64,000 nucleotides of DNA from Aristaeella lactis. Its GTDB lineage: Bacteria > Bacillota > Clostridia > Christensenellales > Aristaeellaceae. Shown in pieces: positions 35,267-42,614 of the stretch (position 1 is the stretch's first letter; the number at the start of each line of letters is the position of its first letter). Both the position numbers and the translations under genes were made by a program. The DNA is taken from positions 2,666,001 through 2,730,000 of the forward strand of contig NZ_CP069421.1 of assembly GCF_018118585.1 (NCBI RefSeq), written 5' to 3'. The notes under the pieces are model-generated. The model was not told where the DNA came from and searched no databases. It worked only from the letters and a program-made list of their open reading frames with translations.

Positions 35267-35905
35267 ATGAAGAAAATCGAAACGAAACTGCCGGGAGTAT
35301 ACATTATTGAGCCGGATGTGCACGGAGACGCGCGGGGATATTTCATGGAAACCTGGAGCACCCGGAACTTTGAGGAGCTGGATCTCCATTATGACTTTGT
35401 GCAGGATAACCAGAGCTTTTCCTCACAGAAAGGGATACTGAGAGGCATCCATTTCCAGAACAATCCCATGGCGCAGGCCAAACTGGTTCGGGCAAACCGC
35501 GGCGCCGTGCTGGATGTGGCGGTGGACCTGCGGAAGGGAAGCCCCACATATAAACAGTGGGTTGCCGTGGAACTGAGCGCTGAAAACCGGCGGATGCTGA
35601 TGATCCCCAGGGGATTCGGCCACGGGTTCAAGACGCTGACAGACGATGTGGAGTTTGTATACAAGGTGGATAACCTGTACAGCAGGGAATGTGACAGGGG
35701 CATCCGGTTTAATGATCCGGCTATCGGCGTGGACTGGGGCGAAGTGAGGACGGAACTGCTGAGTGAGAAAGACACGAAATCACCGTTGCTTGAAGACAGT
35801 GACTGCAATTTCGTTTTTAATTCAGAATTCAGAATTCAGAATTATAAGTTTGGCCCATATATACACAAATGCAGCAATCGGGATTCACAGTTGCTTTTAT
35901 TATGA
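35267..35905 (+). CDS. rfbC: dTDP-4-dehydrorhamnose 3,5-epimerase
   Basis: The cupin-fold enzyme has HGDARGYFMETW, the catalytic-His segment KGILRGIHFQ and the closing SRECDRGIRFNDPAIGVDW. Its natural end is near SEKDTKSPLLEDSDCNF (residue ~183). The frame then reads through an AATTCAG heptamer repeat (NSEFRIQN) and ~20 further residues to a stop at 35905. The repeat has therefore extended the protein by about 30 residues; whether this tail is stable is unknown. It is 19 bases after rfbA. Confidence 0.93.
   Translation: MKKIETKLPGVYIIEPDVHGDARGYFMETWSTRNFEELDLHYDFVQDNQSFSSQKGILRGIHFQNNPMAQAKLVRANRGAVLDVAVDLRKGSPTYKQWVAVELSAENRRMLMIPRGFGHGFKTLTDDVEFVYKVDNLYSRECDRGIRFNDPAIGVDWGEVRTELLSEKDTKSPLLEDSDCNFVFNSEFRIQNYKFGPYIHKCSNRDSQLLLL
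35819..35846. repeat. Heptamer tandem repeat, AATTCAG type, within the rfbC 3' end
   Basis: Three AATTCAG units and one AATTATA. They are translated as the tail of RfbC. Confidence 0.9.
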
Positions 35906-35932
35906 ATTATGAATTGTGAATTATGAATTGAT
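35905..35932. repeat. Heptamer tandem repeat, AATTATG/AATTGTG type
   Basis: AATTATG, AATTGTG, AATTATG, AATTGAT, directly at the extended rfbC stop and just before the rfbB ribosome-binding site. Confidence 0.85.
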
Positions 35933-35956
35933 AATCGATTCCGGAGGAATTGAACT

Positions 35957-37006
35957 ATGACGATCATCGTAACCGGCGGCGCGGGTTTTATCGGATCCAA
36001 TTTCGTATTCCATATGCTGGAGAAATATCCGGAATACCGGATCATCTGCCTGGATAAACTGACCTATGCGGGGAATCTCTCTACGCTGAAAAGCGTGATG
36101 GATAACCCGCATTTCCGGTTTGTGAAGGAGGATATCTGCGACCGGGAAGCAGTGTTCCGGCTGTTTGAGGAAGAACATCCGGATATGGTTGTGAATTTCG
36201 CGGCGGAAACCCATGTGGACCGCAGCATTGATGATCCGGGCGTTTTCCTGCAGACGAACATCATGGGTACGGCTGTGCTGATGGATGCCTGCCGGAAATA
36301 CGGGATCACCCGGTATCACCAGGTGTCCACGGATGAAGTGTACGGAGACCTGCCGCTGGACCGGCCGGACCTGCTGTTCACGGAGGAGACGCCGATCCAT
36401 ACCAGCAGTCCCTACTCCAGCTCCAAGGCGGGATCGGACCTGCTGGTAATGGCTTATCACCGGACCTACGGGCTGCCCTGCACGATCAGCCGGTGCAGCA
36501 ACAACTACGGCCCGTATCAGTTCCCGGAAAAGCTGATCCCCCTGATGATCGCCAACGCGCTGAATGACAAACCCCTGCCGGTATACGGTGAGGGAAAGAA
36601 CGTGCGGGACTGGCTGTATGTGGAAGATCACTGCAAGGCGATCGACCTGATCATCCATAAGGGCCGGGTCGGTGAAGTGTACAACATCGGCGGGCACAAC
36701 GAGATGGCGAACATCGACATTGTGAAGCTCATCTGCAGGGAGCTGGGCAAGCCGGAAAGCCTGATCACCTATGTGACAGACCGCAAGGGCCATGATATGC
36801 GTTACGCGATCGATCCGGCAAAGATCCACAATGAGCTGGGCTGGCTGCCGGAAACAAAGTTCGCAGACGGCATTGTAAAGACGATCCGGTGGTATCTGGA
36901 CAACCGTGAGTGGTGGGAAGAGATCGTCAACGGGGAGTACCGGAACTACTACGAAAAAATGTACAGTGCGAAGATGTTGGAATCATCTTCCGCAAATGAA
37001 AAATGA
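35957..37006 (+). CDS. rfbB: dTDP-glucose 4,6-dehydratase
   Basis: The 349-residue short-chain dehydrogenase makes dTDP-4-keto-6-deoxyglucose. It has TGGAGFIGSNFV (NAD binding), HVDRSIDDP, the active-site STDEVYG, YSSSKAGSD (Tyr-X3-Lys) and NNYGPYQFPEKLIP. CCGGAGG precedes the ATG. The last codons (AKMLESSSANEK) lie in a hairpin-plus-heptamer repeat, so the true family end is a few residues earlier. dTDP-4-dehydrorhamnose reductase (rfbD) is not adjacent, so the final sugar could be rhamnose with rfbD elsewhere or a different 6-deoxy sugar. Confidence 0.95.
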   Translation: MTIIVTGGAGFIGSNFVFHMLEKYPEYRIICLDKLTYAGNLSTLKSVMDNPHFRFVKEDICDREAVFRLFEEEHPDMVVNFAAETHVDRSIDDPGVFLQTNIMGTAVLMDACRKYGITRYHQVSTDEVYGDLPLDRPDLLFTEETPIHTSSPYSSSKAGSDLLVMAYHRTYGLPCTISRCSNNYGPYQFPEKLIPLMIANALNDKPLPVYGEGKNVRDWLYVEDHCKAIDLIIHKGRVGEVYNIGGHNEMANIDIVKLICRELGKPESLITYVTDRKGHDMRYAIDPAKIHNELGWLPETKFADGIVKTIRWYLDNREWWEEIVNGEYRNYYEKMYSAKMLESSSANEK

Positions 37007-37026
37007 AAACTGAACAATGAATAATG
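36968..37026. repeat. Hairpin plus AATGAAN heptamer repeat at the rfbB 3' end
   Basis: A hairpin with one bulge (TGCGAAGATG against CATCTTCCGCA, 36967-36994) runs into AATGAAA, AATGAAA, ACTGAAC, AATGAAT. The hairpin core AAGATG/CATCTT recurs at 38438 and 55888. Confidence 0.7.
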
Positions 37027-37032
37027 GCGGAA

Positions 37033-37055
37033 AAAACAGCACAGGGTGCTGTTTT
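37033..37055 (+). terminator. Hairpin terminator after rfbB
   Basis: AAAACAGCAC and GTGCTGTTTT form a 10-bp stem with an AGG loop. The terminal Ts are part of the stem, so strength is uncertain. Confidence 0.6.
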
Positions 37056-37117
37056 GAGAAATGAAAGTCCATGGCAGTCTGTGGATATTCAGAATAATCT
37101 AAAGGCGAGGGAAAAGC

Positions 37118-38410
37118 ATGGGTATTAATCGGGTCAGGCATGATATCCGGATGTGGGTCAAACGGCTGATGATGTCACCGGACGTGTGGTTTAAGAAAGT
37201 GATTCCGGCGAATATCCGGCATATGATCAGCAAGCCGCTGGAGAAGCGCGTGATCCGGAAAACAAAGATACCCAAGCCTTATGAACCGGGCCGGTATCCG
37301 GACGGGATCAACCTGTACGGCCTGTTTAAAACGGAAATCGGACTGGCTCAGGGCGCCAAGCTTTATGCCCGTGCGCTGGAAAAGGGCAATATCCCCCATA
37401 CGCTGCTGAACCTGGATTTTATTCCGGACCTGCCGCAGGAGGATAAAACATTTGATGACCGGCTGACGGTTGAAAACAAATACGCGATCAATGTGGTGCA
37501 CATCAACCCGCCGCAGTGGCGGGACGCGCTGGGCACCTTCCCGCAGAGCCATTTTGACAGGCATTACAATGTGGGTATTTTCCAGTGGGAACTGGAGACC
37601 CTGCCGGATGACTGGAAGCCGCTGTTTGACTATGTGGATGAAGTGTGGACCCCGTCTGAGTTTACGGCAAGGACCATGCGGAAGGAAACGAACAAGCCTG
37701 TCATTCCGATCCTGTATGGAATGGAAACACCCTATGATGAAAAGCTGACAAGGGCGGATTTCGGACTGAACGAGGATGACTTCCTGGTGCTGATGATGTT
37801 CGACAGCAACAGCTATGCCAGCCGGAAGAACCCCGGGGCAGCGATCGATGCTTTCCGGGAAGCCTATGGAGAGAATCCGGAGCATGTGAAGCTGGTCATC
37901 AAGATCAACAACCCCAAGGCCGAAGATATTGCCTTTGTGGAAGAACATATCGGCGGAAAGGCCGGGTACCTGCTGATCACGGAACGAATGGACAAGGAAA
38001 GGCTGAACAGCCTGATCCGCCTGTGCGACGTGTTCATCAGCATGCACCGGGCGGAGGGTTTCGGCCTGGTGATGGCGGAAGCCATGATGCTCGGAACCCC
38101 GGCGGTGGCAACCGGCTGGAGCGCGAATACAGAATTTATGCCGGAGGATGTTTCCTGCCCGGTGAAATACACCCTGATCCCGGTGGCCGGCGGTTATCAG
38201 TTTGATAACGGTGAGCTGCTGTGGGCGGATCCTGACGTGCATCACGCGGCGGAATACCTGAAGCGGCTGCGGGATGATCCTGAGTATTATCGGCAGAAGT
38301 CTGAGGGCGGGAAGCGGTTTATTGAGGAAAACCTGTCCATGGAGCACTGCGCGGATGAGATGCGGAAGCGGATGGAAGAAATACTCGCAATGCGCGACGC
38401 ACATTGCTGA
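37118..38410 (+). CDS. GT4-like glycosyltransferase, tandem paralogue 1
   Basis: The 430-residue protein has a basic N-terminal segment (~1-55), then PYEPGRYPDGINLYGLFK, FQWELETLPDDWKP and VDEVWTPSEFTARTMRKET, and the GT4 donor site HRAEGFGLVMAEAMMLGTPAVAT. This layout is typical of clostridial GT4 enzymes of surface-glycan loci. AAGGCGAGGG precedes the ATG. The next gene is a clear paralogue sharing most of these segments. The short C-terminal AMRDAHC ends next to a heptamer repeat. Confidence 0.85.
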   Translation: MGINRVRHDIRMWVKRLMMSPDVWFKKVIPANIRHMISKPLEKRVIRKTKIPKPYEPGRYPDGINLYGLFKTEIGLAQGAKLYARALEKGNIPHTLLNLDFIPDLPQEDKTFDDRLTVENKYAINVVHINPPQWRDALGTFPQSHFDRHYNVGIFQWELETLPDDWKPLFDYVDEVWTPSEFTARTMRKETNKPVIPILYGMETPYDEKLTRADFGLNEDDFLVLMMFDSNSYASRKNPGAAIDAFREAYGENPEHVKLVIKINNPKAEDIAFVEEHIGGKAGYLLITERMDKERLNSLIRLCDVFISMHRAEGFGLVMAEAMMLGTPAVATGWSANTEFMPEDVSCPVKYTLIPVAGGYQFDNGELLWADPDVHHAAEYLKRLRDDPEYYRQKSEGGKRFIEENLSMEHCADEMRKRMEEILAMRDAHC

Positions 38411-38434
38411 GGCAGGAAGTAGGAGGTAGGAGGG
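38411..38434. repeat. Heptamer tandem repeat, GGTAGGA type
   Basis: GGCAGGA, AGTAGGA, GGTAGGA, GGGA..., immediately after the stop of the first paralogue; same unit type as at 19367. Confidence 0.75.
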
Positions 38435-38437
38435 AGT

Positions 38438-38464
38438 GCAAAAGATGACGGGATCATCTTTTGC
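38438..38464. repeat. Perfect 11-bp hairpin, GCAAAAGATGA / TCATCTTTTGC
   Basis: Arms 38438-38448 and 38454-38464 around CGGGA. Nearly the same stem occurs at 55888-55913 overlapping a stop codon. It could terminate or attenuate between the two glycosyltransferase genes. Confidence 0.75.
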
Positions 38465-38476
38465 AGATTTACCGTG

Positions 38477-39754
38477 ATGGATGTTAAGACACTGCTGAAC
38501 AGGGGAAAGACCCGATTCAGGAACTGGCTGGCTTCGGACCTGGCGATCAAAAAACTGGTCCCGGCCTCGCTGCGTCACCGGATCTCCGGGAAGGTTATGG
38601 ACGCGCTGGCAACGCATACCGGCGTACCGGCGCCTTATATTCCCGGGAAATATCCGAAGGGGATCAACCTGTACGGCTTTTTCAAGGCGGAAAATGGACT
38701 GGCACAGGGCGTCAAGATGTATGCCCGGGCACTGGAGGAAGGGAATATTCCCCATACGCTGTTGAATACGGATTTCCTGGACTGGCTGCCGCAGGAAGAT
38801 ACCACCTTTGACAGCCGGCTGGAGACCGAAAACCGGTATGCCGTGAATGTGATGCATGTAAATCCGGACCAGTGGCAGGAAGCGTGCGGCATGTTCCCGC
38901 GGAGCCAGTTTGACGGCCATTACAATATCGGTATTTTCCAGTGGGAGCTGGAGACAGCACCGGCGGACTGGAAGCCGATGTTTGATTATGTGGATGAAGT
39001 CTGGACACCGTCAGAGTTTACCGCCCGGACCATGAGGAAAGAAACGGACAAACCGGTGGTGCCGATCCTGTACTGTATCGAGACCCCGTATGATGAGAAT
39101 CTGACCCGGAAGGATTTCGGACTGAGCGAGAATGATTTCCTGGTCCTGACGATGTATGATTCCAACAGCTACGCCAGCCGGAAAAACCCGGGGGCGGCCA
39201 TTGACGCGTTCCGCGAGGCCTTCGGGGAAAAGCCGGAAGGAGTGAAGCTGGTCATCAAGATCAGCAATCCCAAACCGGAGGATATCGCTTTTGTGGAAAG
39301 CAGGCTGGACTCCGGAAGCTATGTGCTGATGACTGACCGGCTGGAAAGAAAGCAGATGAACAGCCTGATCCGCCTGTGCGACGTGTTCCTGAGCCTGCAT
39401 CGCAGTGAAGGCTTCGGGCTGGTGCTGGCGGAAGCCATGAACCTGGGAACGGCAACGGTGGCAACGAACTGGTCGGCCAATACGGAGTTTATGCCGGAAG
39501 GGACTGCCTGCCTGGTGAATTATTCCCGGGTGCCTGTCGGCAATACCTATCAGTATGAGCAGGAAGGCCTGACCTGGGCGGATCCGGACGTGCATGAAGC
39601 GGCCGCGTGGCTGAAGAAGCTGAAGGAGGAACCGGCGTTTCGGAATCAGATCGCGGAAGCCGGAAAGAAGCATATCAGGGAACAGCTGAGCACCGCGAAA
39701 TGCGCTGAGCAGATGGCGGCCCGGCTGGATGAGATTATGTTAATTCAGAATTAA
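38477..39754 (+). CDS. GT4-like glycosyltransferase, tandem paralogue 2
   Basis: About 425 residues, starting at ATG 38477 (GTG 38474 also in frame); no good ribosome-binding site is visible because the hairpin repeat lies just upstream. It shares with the previous protein PYIPGKYPKGINLYGFFK, FQWELETAPADWKP, VDEVWTPSEFTARTMRKET and HRSEGFGLVLAEAMNLGT. The pair arose by tandem duplication and probably adds similar sugars at successive positions. The last residues LIQN and the stop codon are supplied by an AATTCAG heptamer repeat. Confidence 0.85.
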   Translation: MDVKTLLNRGKTRFRNWLASDLAIKKLVPASLRHRISGKVMDALATHTGVPAPYIPGKYPKGINLYGFFKAENGLAQGVKMYARALEEGNIPHTLLNTDFLDWLPQEDTTFDSRLETENRYAVNVMHVNPDQWQEACGMFPRSQFDGHYNIGIFQWELETAPADWKPMFDYVDEVWTPSEFTARTMRKETDKPVVPILYCIETPYDENLTRKDFGLSENDFLVLTMYDSNSYASRKNPGAAIDAFREAFGEKPEGVKLVIKISNPKPEDIAFVESRLDSGSYVLMTDRLERKQMNSLIRLCDVFLSLHRSEGFGLVLAEAMNLGTATVATNWSANTEFMPEGTACLVNYSRVPVGNTYQYEQEGLTWADPDVHEAAAWLKKLKEEPAFRNQIAEAGKKHIREQLSTAKCAEQMAARLDEIMLIQN

Positions 39755-39772
39755 GAATTCAGAATTCAGAAT
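39742..39772. repeat. Heptamer tandem repeat, AATTCAG type, supplying a stop codon
   Basis: AATTCAG, AATTAAG, AATTCAG, AATTCAG and a partial unit. The TAA of the upstream gene lies in the second unit. Confidence 0.9.
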
Positions 39773-39781
39773 CAGGTTCCT

Positions 39782-39905
39782 GGCCGGGATGACATTCTGG
39801 GCGGGTTGACATTCACAGGATGCCGGTTACCGGTGAAGAGTGAAAAGTGAAGAGTTGCCCAAAGGGCAGGGACATAATCATTATGAATCGTGAATTGTGA
39901 ATTGT
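39782..39905. repeat. Mixed intergenic repeats before the antiterminator gene
   Basis: Holds GGCCGGGATGACATTC (variant of the GGTCGGAATGACA ending), AGTGAAG-type heptamers at 39832-39859 with hairpin TGCCC-AAA-GGGCA, and AATTGTG-type heptamers at 39885-39905. Confidence 0.75.
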
Positions 39906-39922
39906 ATCAGGGGTGAGATGAA

Positions 39923-40441
39923 TTGTACGCGTATTGCCTGTACTGCATAACACAGCGATGCAAAGTGATCGCACAGCTGATGGAATTACGCGGCGTGAAC
40001 CGGGCTTTTTCACCCCAGATCGTCCGGAAGCAGCGGAAGAAAGGTGAGAACATTGAACGCCGGTTTGATCTGCTGCCGGGATATGTGTTTCTTTTCAGTG
40101 ATGAGCGCCTGACGGACTACCGCATGTTTTCCGGGATTGACGGAGTGGTCCGGCGTGTCGGAAAGCAGGATGACGGATACGAACTGGCCGGGCCGGATCT
40201 GGATTTTGCGAATAAACTGCTGGAGAAAGACGGCGTGGTCGGATCCATGAGGCTTTGCCGCGTCGGGGATGAAGTGACGCTGGAAGATCCGCTGTTCAGT
40301 GACTGCCGGGGCCGGGTGACCGAGATTGATTACAGGAAAGAACGGGCCAAAGTGGAATTTGTTTTTGACAGGACCAGCTGCAGCAGCTGGATCTCCCTGG
40401 AAGAAGTAAGACGCCTGCATCAGAACCGGGAGGAGCAGTAA
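39923..40441 (+). CDS. LoaP/NusG-like antitermination factor
   Basis: The TTG start follows AGGGGTGAG. The 172-residue protein has an N-terminal NGN domain (YAYCLYCITQRCKVIAQLM, then RRFDLLPGYVFLF) and a C-terminal KOW-like region (VGDEVTLEDPLFSDCRGRVTEI). It is a specialised NusG paralogue rather than NusG itself: no secE/rplK context, and it lies right after the glycan genes. LoaP proteins promote read-through of long biosynthetic operons via leader RNA hairpins. It may act on the 10-39 kb polysaccharide operon; target and RNA signal are not identified. Confidence 0.75.
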   Translation: MYAYCLYCITQRCKVIAQLMELRGVNRAFSPQIVRKQRKKGENIERRFDLLPGYVFLFSDERLTDYRMFSGIDGVVRRVGKQDDGYELAGPDLDFANKLLEKDGVVGSMRLCRVGDEVTLEDPLFSDCRGRVTEIDYRKERAKVEFVFDRTSCSSWISLEEVRRLHQNREEQ

Positions 40442-40443
40442 AG

Positions 40444-41169
40444 ATGCCATCATTATCAGCATACAAGAGCGACCTGGACTACAGCTACGCGCCGGGCGTT
40501 TTTCCCAGCATGGAATGCATGCTGCACCGGCCAGGGCAGGTCCGGCGCCTTCTCCTGCACTCTTCCGCCGCGGGACGGGAGGGCGCGGACAAGCTTCGTG
40601 CCCTGGCGGACAAGCTTGGTGTACGGATTGAAGAAGCGGATAAAGCCCTCTCGCGGATCAGCGGAAAAGAAAACTGCTTTGCTGCCGCGGTGTTTGAAAA
40701 ATTCGAGGATGAACCGGCGGCGGACAAGCCGCATGTTGTGCTGCACAATCCGGGAGACAGCGGAAACGTGGGTACAATCCTGCGGACAGCGCTGGGACTT
40801 GGCATTGAAGACGTGGCGCTTATCCGGCCGTGTGTTGATGTGTTTGACCCGAAGACTGTCCGGGCGAGCATGGGAAGCGTGTTTTCCTTGCGGATAAAGG
40901 TTTATGACAGCTTTGAGGATTACCGGGCTGCCTTCCCGGACAGGCCTCTGTATCCGTTTATGCTGGACGCGTCCATTCCGCTGCAGGAGGCGGTAAAAAC
41001 AAAACCGTCGGTATGGACTCTGGTTTTCGGAAATGAAGGTAGGGGCCTGCCGAAGGAGTTCGCTTCCTGCGGGCAGGCGGTGCGGATCGAAAGCAATGAC
41101 AAGGTGGATTCCCTGAACCTGGCCATCGCGGCTGGGATAGGGATATATCAATTCAGAATTCAGAATTAA
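40444..41169 (+). CDS. TrmH/SpoU family RNA 2'-O-methyltransferase
   Basis: The 241-residue SPOUT enzyme has HNPGDSGNVGTILRTA (motif 1), VFGNEGRGLP (motif 2) and DSLNLAIAAGIGIYQ (motif 3), with a short N-terminal substrate-binding part. It methylates a ribose in rRNA or tRNA. The start is three bases after the preceding stop, suggesting co-transcription with the antiterminator gene. The last residues QFRIQN and stop codon are encoded by an AATTCAG heptamer repeat. Confidence 0.88.
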   Translation: MPSLSAYKSDLDYSYAPGVFPSMECMLHRPGQVRRLLLHSSAAGREGADKLRALADKLGVRIEEADKALSRISGKENCFAAAVFEKFEDEPAADKPHVVLHNPGDSGNVGTILRTALGLGIEDVALIRPCVDVFDPKTVRASMGSVFSLRIKVYDSFEDYRAAFPDRPLYPFMLDASIPLQEAVKTKPSVWTLVFGNEGRGLPKEFASCGQAVRIESNDKVDSLNLAIAAGIGIYQFRIQN

Positions 41170-41184
41170 GAATGCAGAATTAGG
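41150..41184. repeat. Heptamer tandem repeat, AATTCAG type, supplying a C-terminus
   Basis: AATTCAG, AATTCAG, AATTAAG, AATGCAG, AATTAGG. It overlaps the last six codons of the methyltransferase gene and leads into a ~45-base tail shared with 43126-43170. Confidence 0.9.
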
Positions 41185-41251
41185 CTGGAAAGAGTCAGGA
41201 AGAGTATTCGGAGTTTGGGGTTGCAATGTGAATCCGCGGAAGACTTATGTA

Positions 41252-41279
41252 AATGAATAATGAACAATGAACAATTACA
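41252..41279. repeat. Heptamer tandem repeat, AATGAAC type
   Basis: AATGAAT, AATGAAC, AATGAAC, AATTACA. Confidence 0.8.
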
Positions 41280-41313
41280 AGCTCTGGGGGGAGGTCTCTT
41301 CCGGAGCTTTTTT
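41279..41313 (+). terminator. Intrinsic terminator
   Basis: AAGCTC...GAGCTT outer stem with a G-rich/CTTCC inner stem, followed by TTTTTT. Confidence 0.8.
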
Positions 41314-41361
41314 GCGCGGAAATAAAGGGGGTTGTCCGGATTTTGATGAAAAGTTGTGAAA

Positions 41362-41373
41362 ATTTGTACAAAT
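41362..41373. promoter_or_regulatory. Candidate AraR-type operator
   Basis: ATTTGTACAAAT is a perfect 12-bp palindrome and resembles the half-sites of Bacillus AraR operators. It lies about 90 bases upstream of the regulator promoter. Confidence 0.55.
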
Positions 41374-41409
41374 CCGCTGAGCCTTTGATTTATAAGGATT
41401 TATGGGCTG

Positions 41410-41441
41410 GTACGAACAATTATCCGGTACGTTGTTCGTAC
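41410..41441. promoter_or_regulatory. Inverted repeat GTACGAACAA / TTGTTCGTAC (operator or attenuator)
   Basis: Two exact 10-bp arms flank a 12-base spacer, just upstream of the -35 at 41459. TTGTTCGTA matches AraR half-sites. A run of six Ts follows, so an attenuator/terminator role is also possible. Confidence 0.6.
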
Positions 41442-41458
41442 TTTTTTGCGCTTTCATA

Positions 41459-41487
41459 TTGAAAAAAACAGATTTGTCTGGTATGAT
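41459..41487 (+). promoter_or_regulatory. Sigma-A promoter of the AraR-like regulator
   Basis: TTGAAA (41459-41464), 17-base spacer, TATGAT (41482-41487). Confidence 0.75.
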
Positions 41488-41510
41488 AGGAACAACATAC
41501 CGGAAAGGAT

Positions 41511-42614
41511 GTGTTTGTTGTGGCCGAACAGCCCAAATATCTGCAGGTTGCGGACGTTCTGCGCAAGGAGATTGCGGAGGGTGTTTTTCGCGATGGACAA
41601 ACCCTGCTGACAGAAGAGGAACTGCGTTTCCGTTTTAACGTTTCCCGCCAGACCATCCGTCAGGCAATCGCGCTGCTGGAGGAGGACGGTCTGGTAGACC
41701 GGCGCCGCGGAAGCGGCACCTATGTGCGCCATGGACCCCGCAGAAGGATGCAGGGTACGATTCACGTAGGCGTGGTGACCACCTATATCACGGACTATAT
41801 CTTCCCTTCCATCGTGTCCGGTATAGAGTCAGTCCTGAGTGAAAACGGCGCCGTGATGAACCTGAGCGCGACATATAATGACAGCCAGGCTGAACGGAAC
41901 ATCCTGGAACGGATGCTGGACGGCCAGGTTGACGGCCTGATCGTGGAAGGTGTACAGACCGCACGGGAAACAGAGAATGAAGATCTGTACCGCAGGCTGG
42001 CGGAACGGAACATTCCTGTGCTGTTTATGAACTCCTATTATCCAGCCATGACGAACATCCCCCATGTGGTGATGGACGACTACGGCGGCGGCCGCATCGC
42101 GGCGCGTGAAGTGCTTAGCCGCGGTTACCAGAGGCCGGGCGGAATGTTCAAAGTGGATGACCTGCAGGGCAAGGAGCGCCTGCGGGGCTTCCTGGATGAA
42201 ATGAGAAGTGAAGGCGTACTGATCCCGGATGAGCACCTGCTGCTGTTCAGCACGGATGAACGGATGAGCTGGCAGAACATTCCCAGCGGAAGCAATTTCG
42301 TGTGCCGCCTGATGAACCACGAAATGGACTGTGTGACCTGCTACAACGACGTGTTTGCGTCCAGCCTGATGGAACGGCTGAAGCAGGAAGGCATGAAACT
42401 GCCGGAAGAAATGGGCTTTATCGGTTTTGATAACGCGGTTTACGCCGAAATGTCCGTTCCGAAGCTGACCACGCTGGGCCATCCGAAGGAAGCTTTCGGA
42501 TCGCTGGTCGCGGAGAAGCTCCTGCGGATGATCAGCGGTGAACGGGAACGCAGTGTGAACATGGCCTGGACGCTGATCGAACGCGACAGCCTGCCGCGGG
42601 TGGAACGGCTGTGA
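41511..42614 (+). CDS. araR: AraR-like transcriptional repressor (GntR winged helix + LacI-type sensor)
   Basis: Residues ~1-75 form a GntR winged helix (LLTEEELRFRFNVSRQTIRQAI, GSGTYV); residues ~85-367 are a periplasmic-binding-type sensor starting IHVGVVTTYITDYIFPSIVSGIE, the hallmark of arabinose repressor AraR. GTG 41511 is annotated, but GTG 41520 has better spacing from GGAAAGG (41502-41508). No arabinose genes are in the window, so it probably acts elsewhere and on itself: two AraR-like palindromes lie upstream. The stop overlaps the rlmH GTG by four bases. Confidence 0.85.
   Translation: MFVVAEQPKYLQVADVLRKEIAEGVFRDGQTLLTEEELRFRFNVSRQTIRQAIALLEEDGLVDRRRGSGTYVRHGPRRRMQGTIHVGVVTTYITDYIFPSIVSGIESVLSENGAVMNLSATYNDSQAERNILERMLDGQVDGLIVEGVQTARETENEDLYRRLAERNIPVLFMNSYYPAMTNIPHVVMDDYGGGRIAAREVLSRGYQRPGGMFKVDDLQGKERLRGFLDEMRSEGVLIPDEHLLLFSTDERMSWQNIPSGSNFVCRLMNHEMDCVTCYNDVFASSLMERLKQEGMKLPEEMGFIGFDNAVYAEMSVPKLTTLGHPKEAFGSLVAEKLLRMISGERERSVNMAWTLIERDSLPRVERL

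Larger units (their letters stand above)
41185..41458. promoter_or_regulatory. Regulatory gap upstream of the AraR-like gene
   Basis: Contains the shared repeat tail (to ~41229), AATGAAC-type heptamers (41252-41279), a terminator (41279-41313), the 12-bp palindrome at 41362 and the inverted repeat at 41410. No coding potential is supported. Confidence 0.7.

Noticed and set aside
37175-38920. 581-residue antisense frame over the two GT4 paralogues
   Set aside because: Repeats itself because the two sense genes are paralogous; no independent coding features.
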